Below, piece after piece: positions 32,231 to 45,200 of a stretch of 64,000 bases of DNA. The translations under genes were made by a program, and so were the position numbers. The notes beneath the pieces are model-generated. The model ran no database searches. It was given only the letters and a program-made list of their open reading frames with translations, and had not been told where the DNA came from. Position 1 is the first letter of the stretch. Every line of letters begins with the position of its first letter. Origin of the DNA: Heliopora coerulea (Eukaryota > Cnidaria > Anthozoa > Scleralcyonacea > Helioporidae); NCBI GenBank assembly GCA_030142905.1, contig JASJOG010000043.1, positions 1,560,501-1,624,500 on the forward strand, given 5' to 3'.

Positions 32231-34485
32231 TTATGATTGACACCAAGTTTAACCTGAAGATAGCGGTGCATTGGACTCCAAAGACTGGAACTATATCTTC
32301 TTGTATCTTGCTTCATGGCTGAAAGAAGCCAAAATGGGGGCAGTCATATACAGTAGATCCAAAACACAAGTATATTTCTTCTCACGTGGGACTGTCAGGC
32401 ACATGGAAAAAAAATTGTTTTAAACCACTGTTTTACATGGGCAGCTAATTCTGAAAAGTATACAGTCTTATAGGCATTGTCCTCCATTGTACTTTCTTGG
32501 GATTAAAAAGGAAACTCTGAAAGAAAAACCAAACTTTTGGTTTACTAAGTTTTTGGCAATAGATCATGTTTTATCACACAGGGGACTTGGGTGACCAGCA
32601 TATTGACTTTGTCAGCCTTGATGTTGTTATCAAAATCCAGTTTGTAGGTATAGTTCCACTAATTTTAGAGTTTACTGCTATTGTAGTGGTGTAGGAAGAA
32701 TTTGTAGTGGGGGAAAGGGGGACTGAGAGCCTACCATGATCAGTAAACTGCAGACTACAGTACAAGGGCTTGAAAGCCAGTACATCAAAACTGCAGCAAT
32801 CTGTGTTAGCTTTTGCAACCCATTCTCAAGGGAAAATGTTATCCAACAAATAATTAGTGTATCAATCTAATGTATTTGCAAATTTATATCTTACTAATGA
32901 CCAAGATTTAAAATAATGCTGCTTCTGATTGTGCGTTATTTATGCTTCACTCTTGATGAAGCACAGGAAAAAAGCACTGGCAAACATTTTTTAAAAAAAA
33001 CTTCTTGAGGATCACCTGATCTTGGCCAGTGTGAACAAAACTGTGAAACATTTTTGACTTATACAGTACAAGGAGAAAGTAATTTTTAATTGATGAAATA
33101 TGGCTTGCTTTTTGTTATTTTCTGTCTGACTCTATTTTATAAAATGAGTAGTTCATGATTTGCCATCCTCCATTCGGTTTTGAATGCACTTGGGAAATTT
33201 GGGACAACACTCAAAAATCTAGATTTGCTCTGAACTGTTGCCCCAATGGATTGCATCAAATCACAAACCATTTCTGTAATGCAACACAGAAGTTGAGGGA
33301 CAAGATGCTATGCATTGGTTTTAAATATGCCAGAACCCAAAAACAACATTCACCTGTCTAAATGAGTAGCACACTAAAGCTTGTTAAAAATGTTCCTGCT
33401 TGTTCAAGTTACCTTTGAAATAATGGTTGTCAATGTCAGATTTCTATGACTTTAGCTACTGATCGGCAGGGATCAATTCTAGAATTTTTAGTTCAGGGAC
33501 AAAAATGTCTGAGGATATTACCCTGAACTTTGGCTATCCAGGGAAATTTTTGTTTTACATGGGTCAAATTTTTTACTGTCAAAAGAGTAGGCATCTGAGC
33601 AAGTCCAACATAAAATTGAAAGATAGCACAAGGGGAAATTAACATTTACTGTACACTGTGGTGGGAAATCTTGGTTACTGGTAGGTTACTGTTACCCTAG
33701 ATCAATATTTGATTGATATTGAATAATAGAAGTCCAATTTCAACACAGGTTTCTATTTTCAGTGATAAACTGTATTATATGGGATTGAGAGATATGTTTA
33801 TTAGTTAAAATTTCTTGATTCTGACACTTAGGTTAATATTGGCTAACACCAGTTGTCAATCAAAAAAATGGTGCAAAGTTAATGAAATTTTTTTATATAA
33901 GGAGACATCTACTGCCTATTGCTGGGTTTGTCTCCAATGTCCACAACCAAATTTGAGTCTTGATCAGTAGTGTCCCAAAACCTGTGTCCTTCAGGGACTG
34001 GTTGTACATAGCCCTGATAGCTTATCTGGTGTATAAGTCCTGATTGCTTAGTTGGAATGTGCTGACTTGAGAAAGATGAACTTAAATTTTAAGGAATGTG
34101 CCTAACTTGTTATTTGGCACATAAGGTTTTGGTCTGGTTGTTCAAAGCACGACTGTGACTGGTCATTTGTGAGAAATTGCCTGCAGAATGACCTATTAAG
34201 GGTACATAAAACTGACCTCTGTACACCATCAAGATATTGGAACATTTGTTTACTTGATGTATAGGTGACCCCAGTATATTGCGCATTTTGAGAGTACAGT
34301 ATAACTGGAAATAATCAGACCAACTGGGGCAGATTAACCCATTGAGGGGCAATGGTGCACTTAAGAATTTTACTCTGGCCATGTGACGAGTACAATTGTA
34401 AGCTAGTCGGCAGAGCAAAATATCAAAGTGTATCCTTGCCTTTTAACACATTAACCCATTAATGGATTATTCATACAGAAATAAT
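32231..34485. other. Gene-free interior sequence, nothing recognised
   Basis: AT-rich DNA between the left arm and the Tc1 element. Short open frames only; none recognisable. Confidence 0.55.
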
Positions 34486-36350
34486 CAATGTTGGAACTGA
34501 GTCACAATAATTTGAGACTTGAGTTGAACTAAGTCCTTTGGTCATCAAGTACTGAGTTAAGTTGACTGAAATCATTGACTGATTAAAGTTGGCTGAGTCA
34601 ATATTTAAACTTGCATCAGATAGGATCCATAATTTAAGATATACTAAGTCAGCTGGAGTCCTCCCTTCAGGCATGACAGCTCAATTATGTCATTTTTTAC
34701 CCTGACAAATTAAATTATTTGTCTTACCTTGAACAATTTTATTCAAGTTACTTGCAAGATACATCATATTCCAGTTGATATGAGTCTTACTGTATGGTTG
34801 CTGAGTGGCAATATGGTTGTCAAGCTTTTTTTTTCATGACTTCTCTTCAAATGGACCATTTTGAGTCATTTCACTTCGAATTATATGCATTTACCTACAC
34901 TACTCAAATATTACAATAACTGGACATGATAAAGCTATTGATAAAACACTGAGATAAAAGTCTTGTAGAAACTGGAAATGTAACTCTATCAGGGCAAGAT
35001 ATGTACATTTTATTTCATCCTAAATTTTACATGCACAGTAATATAGTACTTGATACTACATTATGTTAGAATGAAGGGATAAAATGCTAATGTTGTATGA
35101 TTTGGAGTGACCAGTTATGTATATTTAGCACCTTTTACTGATCACACAACCCGTTAATTTAAGCATTCTAATACTTGCAGTGACCGCTCTTTGCCTTGAT
35201 GGCTGCTTCACTTTGTCCAGACTTGAAGCAGGGAAAGTTCTTTGGCATGTCTTCAGCATGTTCACATTTTAGGGGGTGCTTTGCCTCAATTTTTTTTCAG
35301 TTAGGATGAAATTGTGTTTCCAATGCAGCCAAAGTGAATATCATAAAAATGACTCAGAGAGGCATAGTTTGATATTTAACCTTTTGCCTGGGAAATTGTT
35401 ATGTAAATTCATTCAGTGGTGTGTGAGATATTGTGGTGGGGCATTTTTGGTCAGTGAAATAAAACTTTTCATGGACAGTGGTTTATTTGGTCCCATATTA
35501 CAATCCAGGCATTCAAATTGGGTAGAATATTCAACTTTTAGCTGACAGTCCATACTTTTCATAAGAGTGCAGGCTTTTCATATTTTGGGGCTAAAAACTG
35601 TTAATTATCAATGGTCAAAGTCTAGTCAATTTTAATGCCAAATAAAGGTGAAGCACCCCTTCAAGAACTGCAAAAAGCTAATCTCTGTTTGAGGATTGGG
35701 TCAGGCATGGTAAAGTTATGTTTACAGCCCCTGCCACAGGTTTTCCATTTAAGATCTGGGGACTGTGTAGGCTAATCAACCATCATCAACTAACTACTGT
35801 AGTGAACTAGTCCAGTGTACTTTTCATTCTGATGCAAAAAAACATTCTATGCAGTAGATATGACTGACACTTATGACAGTCAAACACCCCTATACCTGGA
35901 TTCCATCACCACCACCACCACCTTGCTTAGCAGTGGTTGTCAGGCATTCAGCATTAAATTCCTCCCCTGGGCATCTGTAAACATATGTCTTGCCACATTC
36001 TCCAAATATTTTAAATGGAGATTCATTCATCCAAAGGACTTTTTCCAACTGTTTTTTGGTTCAGTTCTCGTGTGTATTTGTTGTGCTGTCTACGTAAAGG
36101 AATTCAAGGGGTGACATTTTGGATTTTCACATTTTTATCTCTATTTTTTTAATAACAGCATTGTCATGTCTGTTGTGAACAACAGCATTATACTTACAGT
36201 TGTATTTAGTGAAAAGTTCTTACAAATTGAGTCCTCAAAAAGATAGATAACTTTTGATGGTCACAAAGAGTGACTAGAGTTGAGTCCTTCAAAAAGTGAA
36301 AATTGGATCAGACTCAAGTTGAGTCAATGAGTGAAGTCATTACAACACTG
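34486..36350 (-). mobile_element. Degenerate Tc1/mariner element
   Basis: The ends CAATGTTGGA (34486) and TACAACACTG (ending 36350) are imperfect inverted repeats, followed inward by repeated TTGAGTC/GACTCAA motifs on both sides. A broken transposase lies between them on the minus strand. No clean TA duplication remains. Confidence 0.65.
35168..36115 (-). pseudogene. Tc1-like transposase remnant, catalytic Asp lost
   Basis: At about 36060-35905 (minus) the frame reads LEKVLWMNESPFKIFG, then YVYRCPGEEFNAECL, followed by Lys-Gln-Gly-Gly. This is the region around the second catalytic Asp of Tc1 transposases (usual form WTDESKFxIFG). The Asp is Asn here. At 35240-35168 another frame ends SGHCKY-stop, the usual Tc1 C-terminus (GGHTKY). 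Frames between are broken. The gene is dead. Confidence 0.75.
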
Positions 36351-37757
36351 AAGATAGCAATTGTGAATGGCAGAGAGCAGATCCCATGAACTCTATCAAT
36401 TCAACGTAATGAAGTTAAGAGTTATCCAAAAAGTTTTATAATTTTACCTTTTATAATTGAGTACAAATTTTCGTTAACAATAATCGTCAAGAACTATAAA
36501 TTGTCTTATAGTACAGTATTTCATTGTCTAAGTTTTTTTCTCATTTTATTTCTATAGGTTTTCAACTACAATTCCTGGCAAACTGGAATTTTTTCATTCA
36601 AATCAACTGTATTATTGGGAGAAACCAAGTTGAATTTTTGATACAGGTGAGTTTAACGTTGTATACCAATTTAGCCTGAGATGAAATATTTTAAATTGTG
36701 TGTTGGCAAATTTTTATCCCCCCATCGATAGAAAACTAAACATCAAGGTTAAAAATTTGGATAATCAGTAACAGTTTTGATTTAAATTAAAATATTTAGG
36801 CTGAGCCTATAACAGTATTTGGTTTTGCTGTAATACTAAGCGCGAACAATACTGGTTGATTTAGATCTAGGTTAGGAACGGCAGAAAGCTTATCACGTGT
36901 TCAGCAACATGTAATGAGGATTTGTTTTGAGTTGTCATTCGTCAAGTCAAAAGTCTGTCGAGTCATCCCAGGCAGTTTAAAATTTGATTATTGGGTTGAA
37001 TGGCTGCGTGGTATTGTAAAAGATTAACCCTTCCACCCCTGAATTTTTCAAAGAAATTGTAAATCAGTCAGTCTTTTCAAAATCCTGCTGAAAGTCTATT
37101 GAAATCTGTTCATGCATCCAATTTGCATACGTTAAAGCGCACCTATATGCGCGGCTGGGGGTTAAAGCCATTTTAACAGAACAAATTTGTAATCAGATTG
37201 CAATCGATTTATCTGAAAATGTTGTTGCCATAACTCATGACGATTACTCTATAAGGAAAGGATAATAGTGTTTTGAAGGATCCTGCGACAACATTTGCCC
37301 AACCTAATTATATAAGAGGTGAAATGATAAGATTAATTTAACATTGCATTTTTTTTCTGATCTTTCAATTTACTAAATTTTTGAAATCTGATTTAATTTT
37401 TCACAAGTATATCTTGCAGGCTTGATGACAGGAACATGAACGATAAACTTCAAAAGACTGTCTCAATGGACAAACTACGTGCCATTATAATGTCAATTCT
37501 TGATTTCACATAAGACCCGTGAATACCTGGATTTCATTATTTTCTCACCAAGAACTCATCGAGGCTCTGGCAATGCGATTACAAGGCATTAAATGGTCAT
37601 CATTATATTCAACAAGAAAAGTGTGAAAAATAAGTTTAGTCAATGCATCATTGTCTAAAAGAAAATAGTTTAGTTGCCTTGACGTTTTTCAGCTTCTCAG
37701 GCAACCAATATATGAAGTCAATTCTGCTTTTCCAAAGGTTTTTAGTTGGTAATACAG
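36351..37757. other. Gene-free interior sequence, nothing recognised
   Basis: AT-rich DNA between the Tc1 and hAT elements with no supported gene or repeat. Confidence 0.5.
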
Positions 37758-37765
37758 CATGTTAG

Positions 37766-38460
37766 CGGGGCCGTACCTAGAAAATTTTATGGGGGCAGGG
37801 GTGTACAAGCTCAATTCAATCGACTGCTACGTGAACTTGGGTACCGACTACATGATCGCCCCCGACGGTCCAAATAAGCCATATTTGAATTACTACAACC
37901 TAATACCACTAACAAGAAAACTAAATTTTAAATATAAAAAAAACGGCGAAAAGACGTAAAAACATTTTAATTTTATTTCCACTTGTCCATTGCCAAAAAG
38001 AAACACATTAAGCATGACAGTAAAGTCATAAAAATCATGTGAGCCAACGATCTATTTTCATAATTCTTAACGTTCGCAGTTAAAATTTAATATCAATAAA
38101 AGCTCAATAAAAAGCCTGGGCTGGGAGAAAACGAATTCGAAGTGGCGGCTTTGCGAAGTCATCGTGAGCGTGTCGAGGATTTGTGGTTTTGTTGTGCATA
38201 TCCAACTGCACAAACTTTCTATTTGGGGGGGGGGGGGAAATTAGTGAAAGGGTTTATGCCGACTTTTTGTTGAACAATATATTATAATGTTAAGTGTTTA
38301 AAGCTGCTTTGTATTATTGACAGCCTCTATTTGCAAAACTTACATCATGTTAAATTTGCAGAGTCTACCGACTGAAACCTCACGTCTGCCGACTGGAAGA
38401 GGTAAAATTTTTCTTGGGGGGGTGTTGCACCCCCCAACATCCCCCATAGCTCCGGCCCTG
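37766..38460. mobile_element. Nonautonomous hAT-like element with 8-bp target duplication
   Basis: The identical octamer CATGTTAG flanks the element (37758-37765 and 38461-38468), and 8-bp duplications are typical of hAT. The ends CGGGGCCGTACCTA and, inverted, CAGGGCCGGAGCTA match at 11 of 14 positions. Length 695 bp. G-runs follow the ends, and no transposase is present. Confidence 0.85.
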
Positions 38461-38468
38461 CATGTTAG

Positions 38469-39649
38469 TTACTGTATATGATAACATCCATCTCAAACTC
38501 AATAAATCATGAGTAAAACACAAAGGAAGTCAGTACCAAGACGTAGTTTGGATATCTGACCTTAGCATAGAAGTTCGTCAAATTTAAACCCGATTTTCTC
38601 TTTAAGTACGGATTCGTTTGAGATGTACACTTGAAAGTCGTGTTTCATCAGATATCCAAACACCTGGACGTTGTTTAAAAAAACTCGGTTGTCGCCTCGT
38701 TTTTCATCTCACTTCTCGGTGTTTGGATATCTAATGAAACACTCCTCGTGTATGATGCAATAAATGAAATATGGGATTTCTTCGTTTTGCCATAAGTTTC
38801 CGGTAATTCTGATATGGGTTGTGGTTGATATTTTGGCTGCGATTACCCAAGTGTGATTGCAAATATGCATATTAGTGATGAAGTGTGTATGGCAGAAACG
38901 AAATCCATTTGTGATCGACTTTGGATTAAGTAGCATTTTATCGAAATGATAATCATTGGTAGACCTTGATTATACTTTGAGGTGGAATCGAACTGAGATT
39001 AAGACCCTAATCCTTTGGAAAGGATTTACGTTAGTTTGAAATTAAAACTTGTACTGAACAGAAGCCAGATAAGGAAGAGTTGCCCGACTAGTTTTGGCCT
39101 CTGGGAATAGACTGGGACACTTTGATAAGGGAGGATGGCCGGGTGGACCCCATTCTGGGTCCGTTCGCATGCTTTAGCCAGCCCTGCAGACCGTGTAAGT
39201 CTTGGTTCACCAGAGTTTAGACGGTCTACATTGCAGGCTAGTGTTCGAGCAGTGAAAAATTGGTAGAACTTCATGTATTAATTTGTAATATTGTAACCGT
39301 AGTTGTAAAAAGGTAGAAATTGGTCTCCGTGTCTTTTCACTTGTTCTTGCTCTGTAGTGATCAGCATTTTTACTGGGGTCAGTTGTTGAGTATGGGGGAC
39401 GTATCCAATTGATTAGCAGCTCTATGTGGCAGTTATATTCTGGCACGACAGAGTGATCAGTGTTACTTGTGTTCCCAAAAACTAAACATGTTGGGTGGAG
39501 AAATTTCAGCCGACTCAATCATCCGATATCTAGAGTAATCTATTGGATATCCAAGGTTTGTACAAGCAACCCTATGTATATATGACCAAATCGGTTGTTC
39601 ACTTGCGTCAAGGTCTTCGGACATTTTCCAGTAGGGGATCTTTTTTAGT
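38469..39649. other. Gene-free interior sequence with a 25-bp inverted repeat
   Basis: 38640-38664 and 38718-38742 are reverse complements with one mismatch (core GATATCCAAACACC). A third copy of the GTTTGGATATCT core lies at about 38547. Otherwise nothing recognised. Confidence 0.6.
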
Positions 39650-39651
39650 TA

Positions 39652-40891
39652 CAGTTGAACCTAAATATAACGGCCCTGTATTAAGCGGCCACCCTCTATT
39701 AAGCGGCCAGTTTTCAAAGTCCCGATTTTTTTTCTATGGAAATACTATATTTGTCACCTGTATTAAGCGGCCGCGGCCACAGTTTGCCCCTCCCATGTCT
39801 GTCTTTTATTATTTTTACCTGTATTAAACGGCCACCCTCGAAATGAAACCCGAGAATATTCAGGTAAACACGCATATCACATTTTATATGGACTTTATTC
39901 TGTTCAAGTGATCTGTCAACATTGTGAGCAAACAAAACATTTCCTATATAACTACACTGTATAACATTTATTGATTGTTAGCATGCAGTTCAGTGTCGCT
40001 ATTCTCTACTCGAAACTTCTCTTTAGCTAGGTTGTTCTTCAGCCATTTGATTGAAAATGAATCGCCTTCAAACGTATACTTGCAGGGATTTCCAGGCCAT
40101 AACCTCCACCTCTGTTAACGCACTTGCCCGCTGTTTGTTGGCCGTTTTAAAAATTTGGTTGGCCATACCATCAACTTAGGGACAGGACCAATCACTTCGT
40201 AATTGTTCATCATTGCGTTAGGGTGAAAATATGGTTTTGAAGCAGTCTTACGGCAAACAGATGTTGTTGATCTTGATTTACGTTTTTAGCAAGCAACTGC
40301 CACAGTATTCGTGTCTTTTTTATTTTGCGGCTCTCGTTTCAGTTCAAACAACTCATCGACTTTCGGCTCCCAAATCCCCATGCATTCATGGTACGCGCGA
40401 ATATAAGAATCTACGTGAAAAAGTTCCATAGACATCTTAATTTCAGACAGAATTGTAACAGTGTAGCGACAACAGAGTGTCATTCAAAGCTTCCGCTTGT
40501 GATGTAGCTGTCAAAAAGGCGGCAAAGGTGTTCTAATATTTAGCTGAACCCAAACAATACTGCTCAAGGCGCAGCCTGTGATTACTTTCGAACTTTACTT
40601 CATCCGCGATGTCTAATAAGAAGCGTAAATGTATTTCTCGGCGAGAGAATTGTTTTCCCTTAAGACATTAGGTTTATATATTCTATCGTTATTAGTACCT
40701 TTCATTTAAATGTTACATTTATCATACAAATTGTTTGAAATAGTACTGCTTGTCTTATTCTTTTCTTGAATGAGGTGTTGGTGAAATTTGGCCACAACCA
40801 AGTGGCCCCTCATGGAGTATTTTCGGTCATCCTGTATTAAGCGGCCACTTTTCAAAGTCCCGAGGGTGGCCGTTGTATACAGGTTCAACTG
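39652..40891. mobile_element. Second TIR element with a HIRAN gene, decayed
   Basis: Starts CAGTTGAACCT at 39652 and ends with its inverse at 40891, flanked on both sides by TA (39650-39651 and 40892-40893). Subterminal AAGCGGCCAC motifs are repeated at least three times on the left and once on the right. Length 1,240 bp. The TIR family differs from the 13665-14923 element but has the same layout, CAGT(T)GAAC followed by GC-rich GGCGGAC/GCGGCCAC units. The only recognisable coding remnant is a HIRAN gene on the minus strand. Confidence 0.85.
39968..40483 (-). pseudogene. HIRAN-domain gene remnant in the second TIR element
   Basis: Minus-strand frames read YIRAYHECMGIWEPKV, then LKREPQNKKDTNTVAVA (compare REPNNEKDPNAVAI in the intact gene). 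After a stop comes NYEVIGPVPKLM, and after a frame change RGGGYGLEIP. One further base shift gives CKYTFEGDSFSIKWLKNN, running to a TAA at 39970-39968. The order and the GGGYGLE/CKYTF pieces match the 13948-14412 gene; at least one stop and two frameshifts have accumulated. Confidence 0.75.
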
Positions 40892-40893
40892 TA

Positions 40894-42264
40894 CTTGTAA
40901 GCATAGTCGGTCGAAGGATGGTGCGGAAACTCTATTAACTTCAAAGCGGCTGGCAAAGAAATATAATGAAGCTTCGACGTATGTTGAAAGGGGCCTTACT
41001 ATTCAGAAATATTTTCTTTAGTGGATATTTAACATTCAAATGGCATGGTTGAGTGACTGAACTCCGACGTTTCTGTTAGTTGATGGGTTAATTATTCCAA
41101 ACGTTTATTATGTTGAGCACGTTGATTTTGCACAAAAAAGGAACCAAAACGAGAGTTTCCAGACCATTCTTTGAGTCACCTATGTCCGGGCATGAATGTT
41201 CTGCTATCATATTGGTACGTTGGTGTAGAAGCCGACGTATTCCTTCAATTGTGGTAAATGCCTGCGAATTTATTAACTGCACATGAACATATTAATTTGT
41301 TCATTGGTATTATGCCATCCTTTAGTTTGCACATTACACCTGCTGTTTAGTACCAGAAAATATACAATCATTAACGCCAACTTCGAACTCGATACGAAAA
41401 TAAACTAATTTTATTGCAACACTCGTTTGAAATTTTTGCAGGAAAGTAACATTCATTAGTATAGATATGCAAAAGCATTCAAAAGTGTCAGTAGATGACC
41501 GATTCTACTCTACATATTGTAATTGGGCAACAGGTTTGTTCGGTTTCTTGCAAGTCAGTTGAAGTTCACACGGAAACGTAACGTGTATATTTCGTACTGC
41601 TGACGAACTTTAGTTCACAGCACTCCGCTTACCTACATTATCTAATAGCTTTCTTTACTAGAAGCTTTGGTCACACAATATTAACATGTTCGACGTTGAC
41701 GTTAAAGTATATTTCCTGGTAATGAACAGCAAATCGTTTAGTTCTCGCGCATCGTTTTGGATAAGACATAGGTCCTTGGGTCCATCTCCGCTTGTGCATA
41801 CTTAAGTCAGGTGTATATTTCCGCTTGCAGTTTAGTGCCTTCGGCGTCTTTCTACTAGGACATTTGTACTTGTGCTTTTTATTTACTTGTGTGCTGTTAC
41901 TTAGCAACTTATTGGCTTGGGCTTCAGGATTCTTTTTACCAGCGAAAAGTTACGTCTGCTATATATCTGCTTCCGCATCGATACGTGTGCAGTTTACGTC
42001 CCTTGCGTATAGAGCTTTTGGTGTTGGTTCGCTTCCACATATGTACTTTAGGCATTTTTTACCACTTGTGCATAGGTACCTTACATATTTTCTCCTAACG
42101 TACATACTCTTGCGGAGGGCTAAATATTCTAATTGAAAAATTGGATAATTCCAACGGGAAATGGAATTTTCATGGCACTAACTTTCCCAAGTCAAAGTCG
42201 GCCAACATTCGATTTTTAATTTGGTATAACATATCCCAAGTGAATTCTTTTCCCAACTCCTAAT
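40894..42264. other. Gene-free sequence up to the satellite, nothing recognised
   Basis: No supported gene or repeat. The basic open frame at 41671-41907 (minus) has no similarity I can name. Confidence 0.5.
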
Positions 42265-45200
42265 CGACCTTTACTTTTTGGTCAAATTTTTCCACCTAAA
42301 ATTTTCGACGTAATTTCGCTCAAAAACCACTCAAATCACTGCAAAACTACTTTCTATGCAATAAACTTTCATATTATGCACTTATTTCGAAAGTTGCAAA
42401 TTGGTCGAAAAATCGTTAAAAATCAAAGGTTAACCCCTTTACTTTTTGGTCAAATTTTTCCACCTAAAATTTTCGACGTAATTTCGCTCAAAAACCACTC
42501 AAATCACTGCAAAACTACTTTCTATGCAATAAACTTTCATATTCTGCACTTATTTCGAAAGTTGCAAATTGGTCGAAAAATCGTCAAAAACCAAAGGTTA
42601 ACCCCTTTACTTTTTGGTCAAATTTTTCCACCTAAAAGTTTCGACGTAATTTCGCTCAAAAACCACTCAAATCACTGCAAAACTACTTTCTATGCAATAA
42701 ACTTTCATATTCTGCACTTATTTCGAAAGTTGCAAATTGGTCGAAAAATCGTCAAAAACCAAAGATTAACCCCTTTACTTTTTGGTCAAATTTTTTCACC
42801 TAAAATTTTCGACGTAATTTCGCTAAAACCACTCAAATCACTGCAAAGCTACTTTCTATGCAATAAACTTTCATATTATGCACTTATTTCGAAAGTTGCA
42901 AATTGGTCGAAAAATCGTCAAAATCCAAAGGTTAACCCCTTTACTTTTTGGTCAAATTTTTCCACCTAAAATTTTCGACGTAATTTCGCTCAAAAACCAC
43001 TCAAATCACTGCAAAGCTACTTTCTATGCAATAAACTTTCATATTATGCACTTATTTCGAAAGTTGCAAATTGGTCGAAAAATAGTCAAAAACCAAAGGT
43101 TAACCCCTTTACTTTTTGGTCAAATTTTTCCACCTAAAATTTTCGACGTAATTTCGCTCAAAAACCACTCAAATCACTGCAAAACTACTTTCTATGCAAT
43201 AAACGTTCATATTCTGCACTTATTTCGAAAGTTGCAAATTGGTCGAAAAATCGTCAAAAACCAAAGGTTAACCCCTTTACTTTTTAGTCAAATTTTTCCA
43301 CCTAAATTTTTCGACGTAATTTCGCTCAAAAACCACTCAAATCACTGCAAAACTACTTTCTATGCAATAAATTTTCATATTCTGCACTTATTTCGAAAGT
43401 TGCAAATTGGTCGAAAAATCGTCAAAAACCAAAGGTTAACCCCTTTACTTTTTGGTCAAATTTTTCCACCTAAAATTTTCGACGTAATTTCGCTCAAAAA
43501 CCACTCAAATCACTGCAAAACTACTTTCTATGCAATAAACTTTCATATTCTGCACTTATTTCGAAAGTTGCAAATTGGTCGAAAAATCGTCAAAAACCAA
43601 AGGTTAACCCCTTTACTTTTTGGTCAAATTTTTCCACCTAAAATTTTCGACGTAATTTCGCTCAAAAACCACTCAAATCACTGCAAAACTACTTTCTATG
43701 CAATAAACGTTCATATTCTGCACTTATTTCGAAAGTTGCAAATTGGTTGAAAAATCGTCAAAAACCAAAGGTTAACCCCTTTACTTTTTGGTCAAATTTT
43801 TCCACCTAAAATTTTCGACGTAATTTCGCTCAAAAACCACTCAAATCACTGCAAAGCTACTTTCTATGCAATAAACTTTCATATTCTGCACTTATTTCGA
43901 AAGTTGCAAATTGGTCGAAAAATCGTCAAAAACCAAAGGTTAACCCCTTTACTTTTTGGTCAAATTTTTCCACCTAAAATTTTCGACGTAATTTCGCTCA
44001 AAAACCACTCAAATCACTGCAAAATTACTTTCTATGCGATAAACTTTCATATTCTGCACTCATTTCGAAAGTTGCAAATTGGTCGAAAAATCGTCAAAAA
44101 CCAAAGGTTAACCCCTTTACTTTTTGGTCAAATTTTTCCACCTAAAATTTTCGACGTAATTTCGCTCAAAAACCACTCAAATCACTGCAAAACTACTTTC
44201 TATGCAATAAATTTTCATATTCTGCACTTATTTCGAAAGTTGCAAATTGGTCGAAAAATAGTCAAAAACCAAAGGTTAACCCCTTTACTTTTTGGTCAAA
44301 TTTTTCCACCTAAAATTTTCGACGTAATTTCGCTCAAAAACCACTCAAATCACTGCAACACTACTTTCTATGCAATAAACTTTCATATTCTGCACTTATT
44401 TCGAAAGTTGCAAATTGGTCGAAAAATCGTCAAAAACCAAACGTTAACCCCTTTACTTTTTGGTCAAATTTTTCCACCTAAAATTTTCGACGTAATTTCG
44501 CTCAAAAACCACTCAAATCACTGCAAAACTACTTTCTATGCAATAAACTTTCATATTCTGCACTTATTTCGAAAGTTGCAAATTGGTCGAAAAATCGTCA
44601 AAAACCAAAGGTTAACCCCTTTACTTTTTGGTCAAATTTTTCCACCTAAAATTTTCGACGTAATTTCGCTCAAAAACCACTCAAATCACTGCAACACTAC
44701 TTTCTATGCAATAAACTTTCATATTCTGCACTTATTTCGAAAGTTGCAAATTGGTCGAAAAATCGTCAAAAACCAAAGGTTAACCCCTTTACTTTTTGGT
44801 CAAATTTTTCCACCTAAAATTTTCGACGTAATTTCGCTCAAAAACCACTCAAATCACTGCAAAACTACTTTCTATGCAATAAACGTTCATATTCTGCACT
44901 TATTTCGAAAGTTGCAAATTGGTTGAAAAATCGTCAAAAACCAAAGGTTAACCCCTTTACTTTTTGGTCAAATTTTTCCACCTAAAATTTTCGACGTAAT
45001 TTCGCTCAAAAACCACTCAAATCACTGCAAAGCTACTTTCTATGCAATAAACTTTCATATTCTGCACTTATTTCGAAAGTTGCAAATTGGTCGAAAAATC
45101 GTCAAAAACCAAAGGTTAACCCCTTTACTTTTTGGTCAAATTTTTCCACCTAAAATTTTCGACGTAATTTCGCTCAAAAACCACTCAAATCACTGCAAAA

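Noticed and set aside
36550..36646. Possible isolated exon with AG and GT borders near 36557-36646
   Set aside because: The reading frames contain early stops and there is no partner exon or family match.
41671..41907. Basic 78-codon minus-strand frame
   Set aside because: No similarity I can name, no start context, and no neighbouring coding exon; insufficient for a gene call.
42302..42325. CENP-B box in the satellite monomer
   Set aside because: TTTCGACGTAATTTCGC matches the TTCG-N4-A half of the box, but the required CGGG half is absent.
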